Assembly (NCBI GenBank): GCA_021432635.1
Contig: MU270016.1
Span: 311,608-375,607, forward strand
Direction of reading: 5' to 3'
Length of the DNA: 64,000 nt
From: Thozetella sp. PMI_491
Lineage: Eukaryota; Ascomycota; Sordariomycetes; Chaetosphaeriales; Chaetosphaeriaceae
A model generated the notes under the pieces. It searched no databases, was not told the origin of the DNA, and saw only the letters and a program-made list of their open reading frames with translations. This document shows positions 24,553-36,626 of this stretch, piece after piece; positions within the stretch are counted from its first letter, which is position 1; each line of letters begins with the position of its first letter. A program made the translations under genes and the position numbers.

Positions 24553-25290
24553 TCCGATGATCGTCCTGGGGCCCGAATCGGAACAGGCTCAAGAACCCCC
24601 CCATATCGTCTGAGAATGGACACCGAGAGCGCGGTGCGAGCGGGGGATGTGCAGTCAACGGCGTCCATAGAAGCAGAGCGTTCTTCGACCCGGGAGATCG
24701 GTCGTCTGGGGCATCATTGGGATGACCCGGCTCATTTCCTTGCCCCACTTCAGCCTCCCGTTCCGTGCAACCACCCTTGCAGCTGTGCAAACGGCGCAGG
24801 CCTGATTTAGACCAGGTCGCGAGAGGCGTGACCAATGGTCGGCGGTGGCTGTATCGATTTCAGCCTTATGTCTGTGGGTTGGTTGAGCGAATGCGACGCC
24901 TCCAAACCCCCACGTGGGCGGATCGGGGAACGGTATAAGTCGTAGCCCTGGTGCATACTCCCAATACAGCCAATACAGGAGGTCTCAAGGGGCACCCACA
25001 GGTGTCAGAGATGCCTAGTTCCGGGGTATCTGCCCCGCGGTCCCGGCTCAGGTGGCGTGTCATTCCCCCAATCCGCGCTGGGCTGCGCGAGCTCGCTGGC
25101 GCAGAAGCCCGTAACGAGCGCGTGGTTCGCCCGACCGCGTCATCGGCGTCGATGTGAAGACTCACCGGGCGTTTCGTTCAGGCGACCACGTAGCAGAAAA
25201 GTCGCAGAATCTCCGTTGCATGCCATTCAGGCACTCAATTTCCATCCCATCTCATTTCGTATAGATCTCGGCAAATCTTGGTTTGAAGGG
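24553..25290. other. Divergent promoter region
   Basis: This lies between the MFS gene and the gene at 25291. An open frame reaches upstream from 25291 to 25057, but its protein is arginine-rich and unlike a domain, so I place the start at 25291. Confidence 0.45.
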
Positions 25291-27074
25291 ATGAGCGGGC
25301 TAGAGCCTGTACTCGCCGCTTTTCAAGGCGCAGATACGGTTCTCGAGCTTGCCGAGGCCGTAATTAAGAGTGTGAGCAAGGTCTACAAGTTCTTCGTCCG
25401 GATCGAAAACGCCCCGAGTTCGCTCCAACAGTTTGACTACAAGATCCAGACCTTCAAGCTCCATTTTGGTAATTACAGCAGCGTCCTTCGCAAACTCGAC
25501 CAGCCGTTGCCAGGGTTCCAGCTGAAGGCTATCCAAATCACCCTCAATGACTGTAACAAGTTCCTCGATAAGTTTCAAGCCGTAACGGACCCGCTATGGA
25601 CCGTTCGGGGTGGACTCAGAACGGTCTGGCTGGCGGTGGATGACACCGAAATCGAAAACTTGACCCACAGGATCAACAGCCACCTTTTCGATGTTATTCT
25701 TCCGGGCTTGAACGCCATCCTTGCTGGGTATGTTTACACACGACGCGTTTTTCGTACTGTACTGATCGGCCGCCCAGTCCAAGACAGCCAGAGACGGAGT
25801 CAATATATTCTGTCCCCGAGGAGGAGATAGATGGTCTATTTCGACGGTTCCAGGATATACAGAGCGAGCATGTCCGGAACGAATCACGAGAGGAGATCGA
25901 AAGAACTCTTAGAGCCTTGGAACGTGAGCTCCGACGCTTTTGGAGGGCACAGGATATACCAGAAGTTGACGTGTTTGATGGCCTGCCGAGTAAGCGAGGT
26001 TCAATAAAAGCCAGTGCAACCATGCTAATAAGCTTTCAGTCGAGCACCGACGCCGCTCTAGCGTCGCCTTTGAGGATGTCCCCACTATCATGTAAGACAA
26101 GCCGATTCTTGTTATATACTACTGTTGACAAGTGACTTAGGCACCTCGATTTTGTAGACGAGAACACGAGGCATCTGAAACATCTACAGCTTTCATTACG
26201 GTATCTGTCCATCACGGCGCGTGATACTGTATCTCGCATGCTCCAGTACCAAGAGGGCCAGCCTGGGAATACATTTCTTACCCAAATAGGTGATTAACAA
26301 AGAAAACCATATTTTTCTAATAGAAGATGGGCTCACGTACTTCAGTACCTTATGGGACGATTCCCTGGACGAACCCGCTACGTCCACTGGAAGTGTCGTT
26401 TCTGAAAAACCACATGGTCACGGTAAAGGCGGACGGCGGGTATGAGCTGTACAGCGTCGATCCGGTCTACAAATTCCAGACCGAGCGAGCCTGTGAGAGA
26501 TTTCAGTCCATCTTCCGCGAAAGAGAGCTGTTGGCATCTGTCCAAACAGTGGAGATACGAGAACGTGTTCATAAGGCATGGCGTCAGTTCTGCACTCGCC
26601 AAATTGTAAAAATTTGGAGAAGGAGGGATGGCGAGACCTTCGTAACTATGACCTTTTTAGCAACCTCCCGTGGTCACGAGAATCCCGTCCCACACGAAGA
26701 GATCGATCTCAACTTGTTCTCCGAGGTCGTCAAGGAGACTAAGCTAAATGGAAAGCCTGCTGTTGAGCTCTATCGCCTCGCGGAAAACCTCGGTGTAAGG
26801 GTCGAGGGCAACTTGGTCATCTCTTTTGTCAATTCCACAGGTATAGCAACCGGTCTCCTCTCGGCCGCTGGGGTACTGACGAGAAAGCAGACCTTGCAAG
26901 GTTCAAGTCACGGTTCTCCACTTATCACCCAAAATCAATCCTATTACAGCACCCTCCCAGCTCGAGCTCGTCTACAACTCTGGAACTCACACCGAGTGGA
27001 TCGTCTGCAGGCTAGAAATGATCGTTACAAATGCTAGCGACAGAGGGTGGGTGTATGTGGGTCATGACGACTAA
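25291..27074 (+). CDS. Fungal STAND-type N-terminal-like protein, reading frame possibly damaged
   Basis: The first exon (25291-25727) begins MSGLEPVLAAFQGADTVLEL, a helical start resembling the N-terminal regions attached to fungal STAND proteins. It splices to 25778-25989 (an acidic and arginine-rich helix containing EEIDGLFRRFQDIQ) and 26040-26091, then to an exon from 26141. The core after 26324 has FLKNHMVTVKADGGYELYS and VYKFQTERACERFQ. The end is QLELVYNS...TEWIVCRLEMIV, stopping at 27072-27074. Two joins are unclear. Near 26290-26400 the best-looking exon runs in a different frame from FLKNHM unless a longer intron from 26200s to 26323 is used. Near 26940-26960 the frame that reads DLARFKSRFSTY is one base out of register with QLELVY. 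The gene may be intact with unusual introns, or a recent pseudogene. The function is unknown. Confidence 0.55.
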
Positions 27075-27452
27075 CAATGACTAACAACGGGTTTGGGGTA
27101 CGAAATGGGCGGCGGCGTAAAGGTCAAGATAGGGTACGAGTCTCAGTTGACGAAATAGCTACTGCCTACCTATAGCAAGTTCTACATTCTATATTAATGC
27201 ATACGCCTAGTACTTTGGAGATATAGGAGCTTTCTTTTCCCCGCTAGTACATTGCAGTACCTATCATCGAGGACAATGTATGAAAGGAGGTATGTTTGGG
27301 CGGATTTTGGGGGAAGCCAAGAAGGCACCTAATTGTCTTTAAATTGACTACTTAGTGATGCTAATGTTACCGGAGCAATCCATTGCCCCGTATATATCAA
27401 GTGGCGTAACAATACCACTTGTACAATTTCTTTTTCTATCTTATCCGCCGAC
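27075..27452. other. Convergent intergenic region
   Basis: The 3' flanks of the two converging genes meet here; nothing else is seen. Confidence 0.5.
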
Positions 27453-30448
27453 CTACGGAATCCCATTGTTCTTCAGGCCCGAGTCAAGAACTCTCATGAC
27501 AGGGCTAAGCCAAGATTCCCAGTCGTTGGGATTTGTGATGTTGCCGCCCCATCTCAACGCGGAAAGCAAGATACGATAGTCACCTACGCTGGTAGGAGCG
27601 ACGCCGCCTTCGTCATCATACTTCGGGTCCGTCGTAATCACGGTGCAGTCCTCCCAGTCTATGATGTTTGAGAAGGGCCTGAAGGGATTGTAACCTCCAA
27701 TCAAACCATATGTCGGCGTCACTGTGTCCTCCATCATGTTCCGGTACGGCTCTGTCGTCAAGATATAGTTCCACTCGGCCGTGCGGTCATAGCCGTAGTA
27801 GGTTGGGACCAAGGTAGTGTTTGCTGGGAGTAGGTCCGCACGCACGTTTGCTGAGGGCTGCATGATACCGAAGAGTAGCCCCACAATGTAGTCATGGATG
27901 ATGATGGGCCTCTTGTCGAGTACCATGATCCCAGAGTCGTTATAAAATGTGTAGTTGCCGAGGTCGGGGTCCTCCTCGTACATGAATGGCCAGGGCATGG
28001 ATAAGTCTTCAGTAACCTGGACAGTGGCGATGTTGATATACTTGGCGTTGCGCCTGGAGTATGGGAGGCCTTCGTATGGTAGAGAAAACGTTTCTCCAGA
28101 TCCACTCAAGATGGAAATGATACCTGAGATGACAGGGACGTTATCTTGATCTATGTCTGCCGGAGGGGTAACTTGGAAGCTGATCGTGGTAGATGCTCCC
28201 GCATCGATTGTCAGCTCGTCCGACGAAAACTCCAAAGCCGCATAAATCGATTGATAGAAGGGGAACGGCGGAGGAGGATTACTGGGAGAGTACGGTGTAG
28301 TCGCCACTGGGTCATACTCGACGAGGCCCGCGCCTTTGTGAGAGATCTTGTATGTCTGGGACCCAGGAGAGTTGTTGGTAATGGTAAATTCGAACTTCTT
28401 CCCGACGAAATTGTCCGCATCGCCAATCTCAAACTGAGTTGGTGTGACGATGCTCGCATAGTTCAGCGCCCTGTACGGGTTCACCAGCCCAGAGCCTTGC
28501 TGCACGATAGTTGCCAATTCGTTCGGATAGTAAGCTGACGATACCGGAGTGGATGTGCTCTGTAGAAGTTCTCGGATTTGCTGTACGCTAAGGTCCGGTC
28601 GCTGGGACTTGACCAAAGCATACGCACCGGCGACAAATGGAGTTGCCATGGATGTGCCCCGAATAGCGGCGTAGCCGGAGTTAAACCCCAGCGGCCAGGT
28701 TGCTAGAATGGAGGCACCCGGTGCGGAGAGCTGCGGTTTGATCTCGAGAGTATCCCAAGTCGGTCCGTAGGAACTAAAGAAGCTCATGCTGCCCCCGGTG
28801 GCCATGGAAACGCTGGATACGTTCGAGTTTGTGAAGGATATCTGATAATTAGGATACCCTCCTGCCGCAGCGTAGTTTGCGGCAATGTCGGCACCGTCAT
28901 CTGTGAGGATGTTGGTGTACTGTGTGGTGTTATCAGATTGGTCGAGAAGGATATACTGGTTTTGGTATGGGTCTGTGCTGGGAAGATAGTACGTCATGAT
29001 GTAGGCGAATCCATATTCCTGCCAGTAGGCCTCCTTCACCGCCGTCGTGCAGTCGGCGCCGCCGTTTCCGTGCAACACAATGATGGTCTCGGACGGTTCT
29101 GTCACGATGCCCTTTGCCGCAGACCATTGACTTTCGTCGCACCCATCTCCATTCCCACCTAGGACATAGACTTTGCGGCCTCCAGTGGGTGAGGTGAGCG
29201 GCCATATCGAAGCATAGTTGAAGTCCTTGCCGGTCGAATCGTGAGCGGCATATACGGTTGGGAACTGACTATTTTCAATAGATCCAACCGCAATAACGTC
29301 ACCCCCGGTGGCAGGTGCAGAGGGATAGAAGAAGCCGTCTGCCCCGTCGTTTCCTGCGGCTGCGATGACTGCGATGCCCGCTGAAACCAGCGCGCTAGTG
29401 GCGGCTTGAAATGGATCGGAGCCTTGCCATGGTACAGCAACGCCGAGTGACATGCTAACGAGATCTACCCCATCAGAAAGCGCCATGTCCAGCGCCGCAA
29501 TGATATCGTCGGTGTAAGCGCCACCATCACAGCCAAAGATGCGATACATGTAAATCTCAGCCTCTGGGGCGACACCCAGAAGCCCAAACCCGATATCTTC
29601 GGGGTCTTGCATGCCAATGATGCCTAGGAGTTGTCAACAATTTGAGCGGCCGGAAAAATGAACAAAGTCGTTTCCTTACCTGCCACGTGGGTCCCATGGC
29701 CGCCCCCGAAACAGGTTGCTAACGGATCTGCGATAGAGACCGCCCCATCGTTGTCATCCCTGAATGCGTGTCCACCAACAATCTTGTATCCAGGACCAAA
29801 ACCACCGCCTAAAGAAGGATGTCGATAGTCCACGCCGGTATCGAGGATGCCAATCTTGACACCCTTGCCTTTGATCCCGAGCGCATGAAGTTTGTCGACG
29901 TCGGCCATCTTCAGTGAGGAGAGCACATCGGCATTGCCGGTAGCCTTGGGGGGCCACAGCGAGTTGGTCGTACTCGCAGATGCTGAAGACGTGGACGTAG
30001 GTGCGCTAGTGCTGGATGAGCTTGACGGTCGCGGGACACAGCGCCGTCGCTTGGCACCCCCCCTGGGCGCGCTGAGCTCGATCTTTGACACCGGCCAGAC
30101 CTTAGCTACGCCGTCGATCGCATTAAGCCGCGCCTCGAGAGCGGCTGCCGATTCGTTCAACTTGTTCCTGACTTGGATGGAGAAACCTTGGAGGATCTGT
30201 GGGTTTGTGAATTGGCGCCGGATATCAAAGTCAATGTCTACGGCGCGCTTGCGGAACACCTCGTGTGCCACGGCGTTTATGGAGCGTGGCACCGAGGCGG
30301 AAGACACTGCATCGTCGTGGAGCTGGATGATGTATGCTCCTTCAACAACCTCTGCTGCTTTGCTAGTAGCTGTTGAAGGTAGCGGGCCTTTGCCGAGAAC
30401 GGCGGCCGCAAGGGCGACAAGGACGATCGGAACAATCATGGCGCGCAC
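27453..30448 (-). CDS. Secreted subtilisin-like serine protease (S8, PA-domain/C5a-peptidase type)
   Basis: Exons 30448-29680 and 29623-27453 give 979 residues; the single intron lies right after HGTHVAG. A signal peptide (about 1-19) is followed by an I9-type propeptide with GAYIIQL, a Ser/Thr-rich linker near residues 140-163, and the peptidase domain. The catalytic triad is Asp203 (ILDTGVD), His251 (HGTHVAG) and Ser581 (GTSMATPF), with the oxyanion asparagine in AAAGNDG. The region between His and Ser holds a protease-associated-type insert (GNGGADCTTAV). Beyond the catalytic domain lies a beta-sandwich (Fn3/DUF1034-like) part with SFQVTPP. The size and layout match fungal extracellular 'minor extracellular protease vpr'-type enzymes that degrade host or environmental protein. 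Confidence 0.93.
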
Positions 30449-31876
30449 CCAGCAGCCTTGAATGTCAGATATTGGCTCGGGATGTCTGAAACCTCAGGTC
30501 CACGGCATACACTATGCCAAGGATAATTATACTTATATTATTTTGGCATTCCCATCAACTTACTAGATCAAGACCCAGATGTTACCAGCAAGGGTAGTGC
30601 CTACGAAGGAAGACCCGGCCAAACAGTGTCTCACCTTCCTAACTAGAGTCAACGTGCTAGGTTGATAGCGTTTGTGCTCCACCTTCCAAATGAGACGAAC
30701 CTTTTGATATGCTATGGCATTTTTGTGACTAAATCTTCCTTAGTCCTCCGTGATAAGACTTACCTGAGGCCATGCGGCCCTATGGGTATGGCTGATACTC
30801 GGTTTGTCGGCCCGGCAGGGTACTAGCTAGTAAGAGGGAACCTTGCGGCGGCCGCTATTCCACCACACTCTGGGACAATATGTAGGTACTATGCAAGGGA
30901 TACGTCACGGAGATAATGAAAACTGGGGTAGTGAATGGTGTCGAGATATAGATGTGAGCACGGCTCCAGGCACCACGCTAAAAATAGAAGCTCCGTTCAA
31001 ACTAGGGTGGAAAGGCCGATAAGGATGCTGAGCCAGTTATCCAGGCCAGTGAGTATAGGATAAAAAAGATGGCGCCTTTCTTGAATCCACCACTTCTAAG
31101 GGCATATGCTATTCACAATCTGACAATAACGAGGCGATACTGGAGATCACAGTTGTAACGCTCACAGATCTCTTTTTCGATGACGCCGCCCCTACTGGCT
31201 GCACTGGCTAGAGTGAGAATCTTCAAAGACCTATATGCTCTGTCTCTACCCTGTTTTGCGCCATTTGCGAAGGGCTCAGGTAATTTTATACCCTGTCGTA
31301 CTGTCGTACCCTAGGGGTGAGAGCTATCTACACATTCGGCATGGCGCTTACAGACCAACAGGGCCGTGCCAAGCTATTCGATTGTTGCATTCTAACTGCC
31401 GCTTTGGGGGCTTTAATATCAATATTAGCCCCCCGCAGCGCTACCTCGGGGCTCTTTACAGCGACATTAACGCAAGCCATCGTATCTGAGCTGCCGCATC
31501 CGGCATTTGCGGTGCGACTGTTCCATAGTTGACTCGCAATCTAACATCCCCAGCCCATCGCTCTAAGCGTTTTCTTGTTAGTCAACGCATATCGAAAGAA
31601 ATGCGGAAAACCACACGCATGGACGATAGAGACTGCGAAGCCGTCAATAGAGATGTAGAGATGATTGTGAAAGCCATAACCAAAGCCTATGCATTCATTT
31701 CGAAAATGCCAGTTCTTACAACCAATGTCTCTCCAGGACACTGGCGTTTGTCATCCTATGTATTACAAGAAACCAGCAGATTTGCCCTAGTTATCCACCT
31801 CGTCGCCAGCTACCTCCCATGCTATTTGCCTTGATACCACGCTCTGCTTCACCAGCTTCGGATTCGTCCGCATTAT
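30449..31876. other. Intergenic, no gene seen
   Basis: 1.4 kb including the protease promoter. Short open frames at 31235-31834 are overlapping and without recognisable domains. Confidence 0.45.
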
Positions 31877-33516
31877 TCAAGACAAATACGGCTTCGCACT
31901 AGCATTCTTTCCCGCGGCATCTCGGTTCCCATGGATAGACATGGCTCTGGCTCTTTGCCTAAGCTCACGAGGGCTACTAGTAGCCGATCGTCTCAGGCTT
32001 GCAACCTCACTCTTTGCGAGCTTTATCTGCGCCTGGGAAACCGCAATACCATTCCGGAGAGGTTCATCCTCGTCTTTCCGAACATAAAAGAAGCATGGCC
32101 AGATCGCGACTACGGGATCCTCGTCTGGACCTTTTGACTTGCTAGTTCCATTGCTAGGTGGTTGAACGCCGTTCGTCATGTGTCCGTTCACCGCGCGGTT
32201 GGGGGCAGACTTTTGGGCGCCGGGCGAAGCAGAGCCATTTGTGCCAGTACTACTCGCCTTCTGCTTTGTCGAGGGCCCCGGTGCTTCCAGCAGATCCCAG
32301 GATTCTTCTAACTCGTCCAGCTCCAGGGTCCACTCAATTTTGATCGTTTGCATCTGCAATCGGGACCACATCTGGCACGCATGTCGGCAGAGCTCCCGGA
32401 GCTTGTCACTGAACGGCTTTTCTTTTTCCCCAGATAATAGAGGTTGGATGAGGGGCAAGACCTGCGTGATGACATGCTCGGCCCGTTGTCTGCAGTTTTC
32501 CTGTCGCACCTTGTCGTCTACGGCGGCTAGGAGGGCTGAGCGAAGAAATGTTTCTCGCTGGGGACTGACTCGGATGATATCGGCGAGCAAGTCGCGCACT
32601 TCGGCGCCAGACTCGAACCCATAAAGAGGCTGAAATAGCTCCTCCGCTACATGGTGTCCTAGGACTTTCAGTGCTGCAGCAACCCGCATGTGCTTGGCTT
32701 GTGGCGAATTTGAAGATGGCACGGCTAGTTCATATGGATGATCCACCAGTTTATGCCTCCGGAGGCCCTCCCATTTGCTCAGGTCATTGCATATAGCGTC
32801 CCCGAGATCATCTTCTAGCGCATCCTTCACTAATTGTAACGCCTCGGCCGAGAAATTGGCGAGGTCTTTAGTGCTATTGAATACTTCCGAGTCAGCGAGG
32901 ATAGGTACACTCTCTTGCACGTTCGAACTTACACTTCTGCCTTGCTCCGGTTGCCCATGGGAGCAACCATACTCTCTAACTCGCTTAATCTAGTTGACTT
33001 CTTGCTGAGTTCGTCTGTAATTGACTTGTTCTTGCCCTCGAGCTCTGCTTTGGTGTCGCAGATGGTCTTAAGCTTCTTGTTTGCCTCTTGAGCGGAAGAC
33101 TCCAGAGCATTCTTGTCGTTTTCGAGCTTCTTGAGTTTTGCCATAAGCTTTGTTGTGTTCTCTGAGGTGGCAGATAGCTCCGTATTTTTTGCGTTGATCT
33201 CTTTACTGGCATCTTCGGCCTGCTTCTGGGCCGCTTGTAGTCTCTTTTCCGTTAACCCCAGCAGAGACTTTTGCCCCTCTAGTTCTTTTTTTCCATCTTC
33301 AAGTCTCTTGTGGAGGTTTGCGATCTGGTCCAGGTTCACCTCTTCGGCCTTCTTTAGCATTTCTTTCTCCCTATCTAGCTCTCGGTTCCTTTCGAAAACA
33401 TTTTCGATGTGCGCAAACTCTGGGGATTCGGCGATCGTCCGGATGGCTTTGCAAAACCCACCCCATTTCTCCCCTAGGCCATTGGTGTCAGTATCATGGC
33501 TATCCTTGGAAGGCAT
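31877..33516 (-). CDS. Coiled-coil protein of unknown function
   Basis: Exons 33516-32933 and 32873-31877 join across a 59-bp intron (donor GTAAGT, branch GCTGAC, acceptor AATAG) to give 526 residues. An upstream in-frame ATG at 33558 would add 14 residues; the MPSKDSHD start is more typical. Residues about 35-190 form a long coiled coil rich in Lys, Glu and Leu (KKLENDKNALESSAQEANKK). The C-terminal part is globular, with SSNSPQAKHMRVAAALKVLGHH and later a low-complexity linker before VVAIWPCFFYV. Related fungal proteins are, as I recall, sometimes named MEI5-like, but nothing in the sequence proves a recombination role. Confidence 0.75.
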
Positions 33517-34186
33517 CTCGTTTCGAACGCCTCGGTAGAGATTCCAATGATATAGCAAGCCTTAGGAGCTCAAAGGTTGCCTTTGGGTCGGTAGGTCGGC
33601 AGACTGTGAGCAGAGCAGAGACAAGGAATGGGATGATGCCTAAGGCGATTGCAGACCATTCTTTATAGGGCCTGTCTTATCGTTTTAGGCCCAAATCGAT
33701 GGAGGCTTTTCCCACCGAACGCCACCTTCTGGCGGGCGAGCAGTTGGGCGAGCCAATGCGGGGTGGAGTTCCTACACCATTTCACCTGCGGCACGTCTGC
33801 AGCAGAACATTGCCATGTAGGCTGTTCTCATGCGATTGGCGCTGATGTGCAGAAACCCAGCTGTTAGCTGCAGTGGCCAGGGCCAGCTTGCCTCACGTTA
33901 CAATTACTGGCCCGGAAACACCCACGTAGAGCTTGACGCAGGCATGTCGTACAACCCGATTTCAACAAAAATGGCGTTAGGAAGAACGAGGTCCGTCGTA
34001 GTAAGGCCCCAGAGGGCTCGACAGGTCGTTCCGGGGCGGGAATGCTTCAGAGTACGAGGGGGCATTTGAAGAGGGAAGTTTCTACGACGGTGATCAAATT
34101 TTCAGGCCATTGACTAGAGATTTGAAGCTAGCCTAGAATAAGCATGGAAACCTTGACGAAGCTTGCACGGGTATTCCGCCATCAAT
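33517..34186. other. Intergenic, no gene seen
   Basis: This contains the 5' flank of the coiled-coil gene and the 3' flank of CYP51. No supported coding sequence. Confidence 0.45.
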
Positions 34187-35849
34187 TCAGTCCCGTAGAT
34201 GCCACCGGATCCGCGCGGGTTCTATTGGCTTCGAGAACATAGACTGCGCGCGTTAGCATTACTAAAAGAAGCAGGTAGTGGCCGATAGAAACTACTTACT
34301 GAATAGTCTGTCGGCGGCACTGGTGCCTTTGGGTCGATCTGCTCCCATTGGAGCAGTCTTACTATCGTGGCAATGATAGTGCCCATTTGGGTATATGCGA
34401 ATTGTTCGCCGACGCAGCGATGCCTTCCAGCGCCAAAAGGCAGATATGGACTATTTGTTGCCTTAGATACCATACCGAACCCGTAATTCACGGTCGGCTG
34501 GTCGTCGTCGGCCTTCAAAATCTGCGCGCCGGCATCCCATCGGCGAGGGTCCCATTCAAGCGGCCGGTGGAAGAATTGTTCCGATCGAGCGCTGGTGCTA
34601 GGTGAGGCGAGCAGAGTGTGCCTCGGGGGGACGACCCAGTCGCTCTCTGGGACCGGGATGGGGCTCGTGACCTGCCGCATCAGCGAATGTGCTGGGTTGT
34701 GCAAGCGCAATGTTTCCTTAATAACCTGTGCGTTGAGGGTGAGTTTCTGCAGGTTTTCCCAGGTGAGTGGCGGGAGCGGCGAGCCAAGAACTCTCAATTG
34801 TTCCTGGTATAACTCCTCGATAAGTTCCGGCCTGTTCGCCAATTCTAGCATGATCCAGGCCCCCGTCGTTGCAGAGCTATGCTGGCCGCCCATGAGCAGC
34901 GCGATCATCAGCCGGGCAATGTGTGCATCGGGGACGATGGTTCCATCCTTGTACTCTGCATCCATAAGAGCCCATATCATGTCGGTCTCGTCGCCACGCT
35001 TGCCTTCCTCGCGCCGCCGTCGGATGATATCACTGTATAAATCCTCCATGATCTTCTGGGCCTTGTCCCGCCGGCGGTTTTGTGGCAGAGGCAGCCAGGG
35101 TGCAACAAAGTTGATGGGTCGAAACCCTTCGTCAAGATGCCGATAGAGCACGGCAAATGTGTTGTCGAATCTTGAACGGACTTCCTTGCCCTGCAACGAC
35201 CCTGATGCGGTGTATAGGGTGATCTCGGCCATGGCGTCGGTGATGTTGCACTCCCCAGACTGTCCACGGAAGTGATGCGAGGTGCGGATGTACCCCTCGA
35301 CCTCCTTGACAAAACTCGGAACATATGCGCGCATGGCGTTAGTTGTAAAGCCCTCCTTTAGCAGCTAAGGCGCATGTGAGTTCCTGGCCCTGAGTACGGT
35401 TGATAGCCACTCCAAGGAGCACTCACCCGTTTCTGGTCCATCAGCCTCTCGTTCGGGCAGTCGTATATGACCCCGCGCCCGAAGACGGGAGTGGTAGCCT
35501 TCTGATAGATGCCCTCGGCATTCAGATCGGAATGCTTGCCGTTGAAGATGAAGTTGTTCCCGCGCGGACCCAGGAACACAGTGGTGGGCTTTCCTAGGAG
35601 GATAAAGGTAAAGCAGTCGCCATGCTTGGCCTGGCACTCGAAGAAAAACTTGTAAGGGTCCATGCCATACCGAACGGTGCTGCCGACCCAGGGGACAAGG
35701 TGGAAGACTACCGGCGGGCGGTGCGGGTCAGCGAAATAGACCTGCCGAATGACATTCTGGACGACCGAGACGAGGCTGATAAAAACTAGAGTAAGGGGAA
35801 TGGAGAGAGCGAGCGGGAGATTGGCGTATGCTACCCGCAGAGGCTCCAT
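34187..35849 (-). CDS. CYP51: Sterol 14-alpha-demethylase paralogue (CYP51)
   Basis: Exons 35849-35427, 35364-34300 and 34243-34187 join in phase 0 to 514 residues, the normal CYP51 length. The third exon supplies the diagnostic tail [13 protein letters not shown]. Motifs: N-terminal membrane anchor, [12 protein letters not shown], the substrate-recognition region [16 protein letters not shown] with Tyr129 at the azole-contact position, GGQHSSAT in the I helix (usually AGQHTSS), ExxR in [25 protein letters not shown] around the haem cysteine, and TDYSSMFSKP. It should act in ergosterol synthesis on the ER. Non-consensus residues in otherwise constant places (GGQHSS, LLKEG for FVKxG, PSTSARS for PGVTARS) suggest a divergent extra copy rather than the housekeeping gene. 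The class (A, B or C) is undetermined. Confidence 0.92.
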
Positions 35850-36626
35850 GGCGAATAAAGTAGACAGCCCTTGGGTGTATCTCGACGATGGCAATGCTGT
35901 CGCGCAACCTCGCAGAACGGTCGCAGTTTTGGTTTGCAGTTTGCAGCTCGCAGTTTCTTCTACAGATAGATGGATGGCTGGTGGGGGCGTGGGATCGGTC
36001 GTTTTTATTGGTGTGGATCTGGCAGGGATTGTCTCGGTTCCTGCTTGTACGCCACCCGCGTGTCGTGAAGGGCCAATGCACTGGATTTCTCCTCCATAAT
36101 TCCCAAATTCGCCAGGTTGACCCCGCTCTCGTTTTGGGGGCCGACGGATCGAGCCGTCGTCGCCATATGTAATAACATCCCAAGCCTCGTCCGTCTACGC
36201 GGCCTGGGCGCGCCTCACGTTGCTGAAGACCCCCCCCTGGCTAGTATCGATGATGAGGCTACAGAGAACGGCCAATAGAAAGGTCTACCTGACAAAGAAA
36301 CTGATGTAGCACGTATTTCTTGATCGAGGATCCTCCAGCGAAGGCTCTGAGACGGCAGAGGGAAGCGGGTTCAGGCATTTTGTCGGCTTGCTCATAGCAC
36401 TATGAGAATTCGGACGCAACATTCAGGGAGGAACAGAGGACATCTCTGCTAATTTATTAACATGCTCAAGCTAAAAATTATGTACGGTACCAAAGTAGAG
36501 AAGCCTCTGATTAACTTTAAACGGCTAGTTTCGTTCTCGGTGCCATGGGCTAAAATACTAGGCAAGATTTGCCGACCGCATTTGTGCCTCAGCCAGGCAC
36601 TGTGGCCAGGGGGCACATTCGAGTGG
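35850..36626. other. Intergenic, no gene seen
   Basis: The CYP51 promoter lies here, downstream of the GH92 gene. No recognisable sterol-response element was searched for exhaustively; nothing coding was found. Confidence 0.45.

Noticed and set aside
25057-25290. Upstream in-frame extension of the gene at 25291
   Set aside because: Arginine-rich, unlike the helical domain, and the start at 25291 gives a natural N-terminus.
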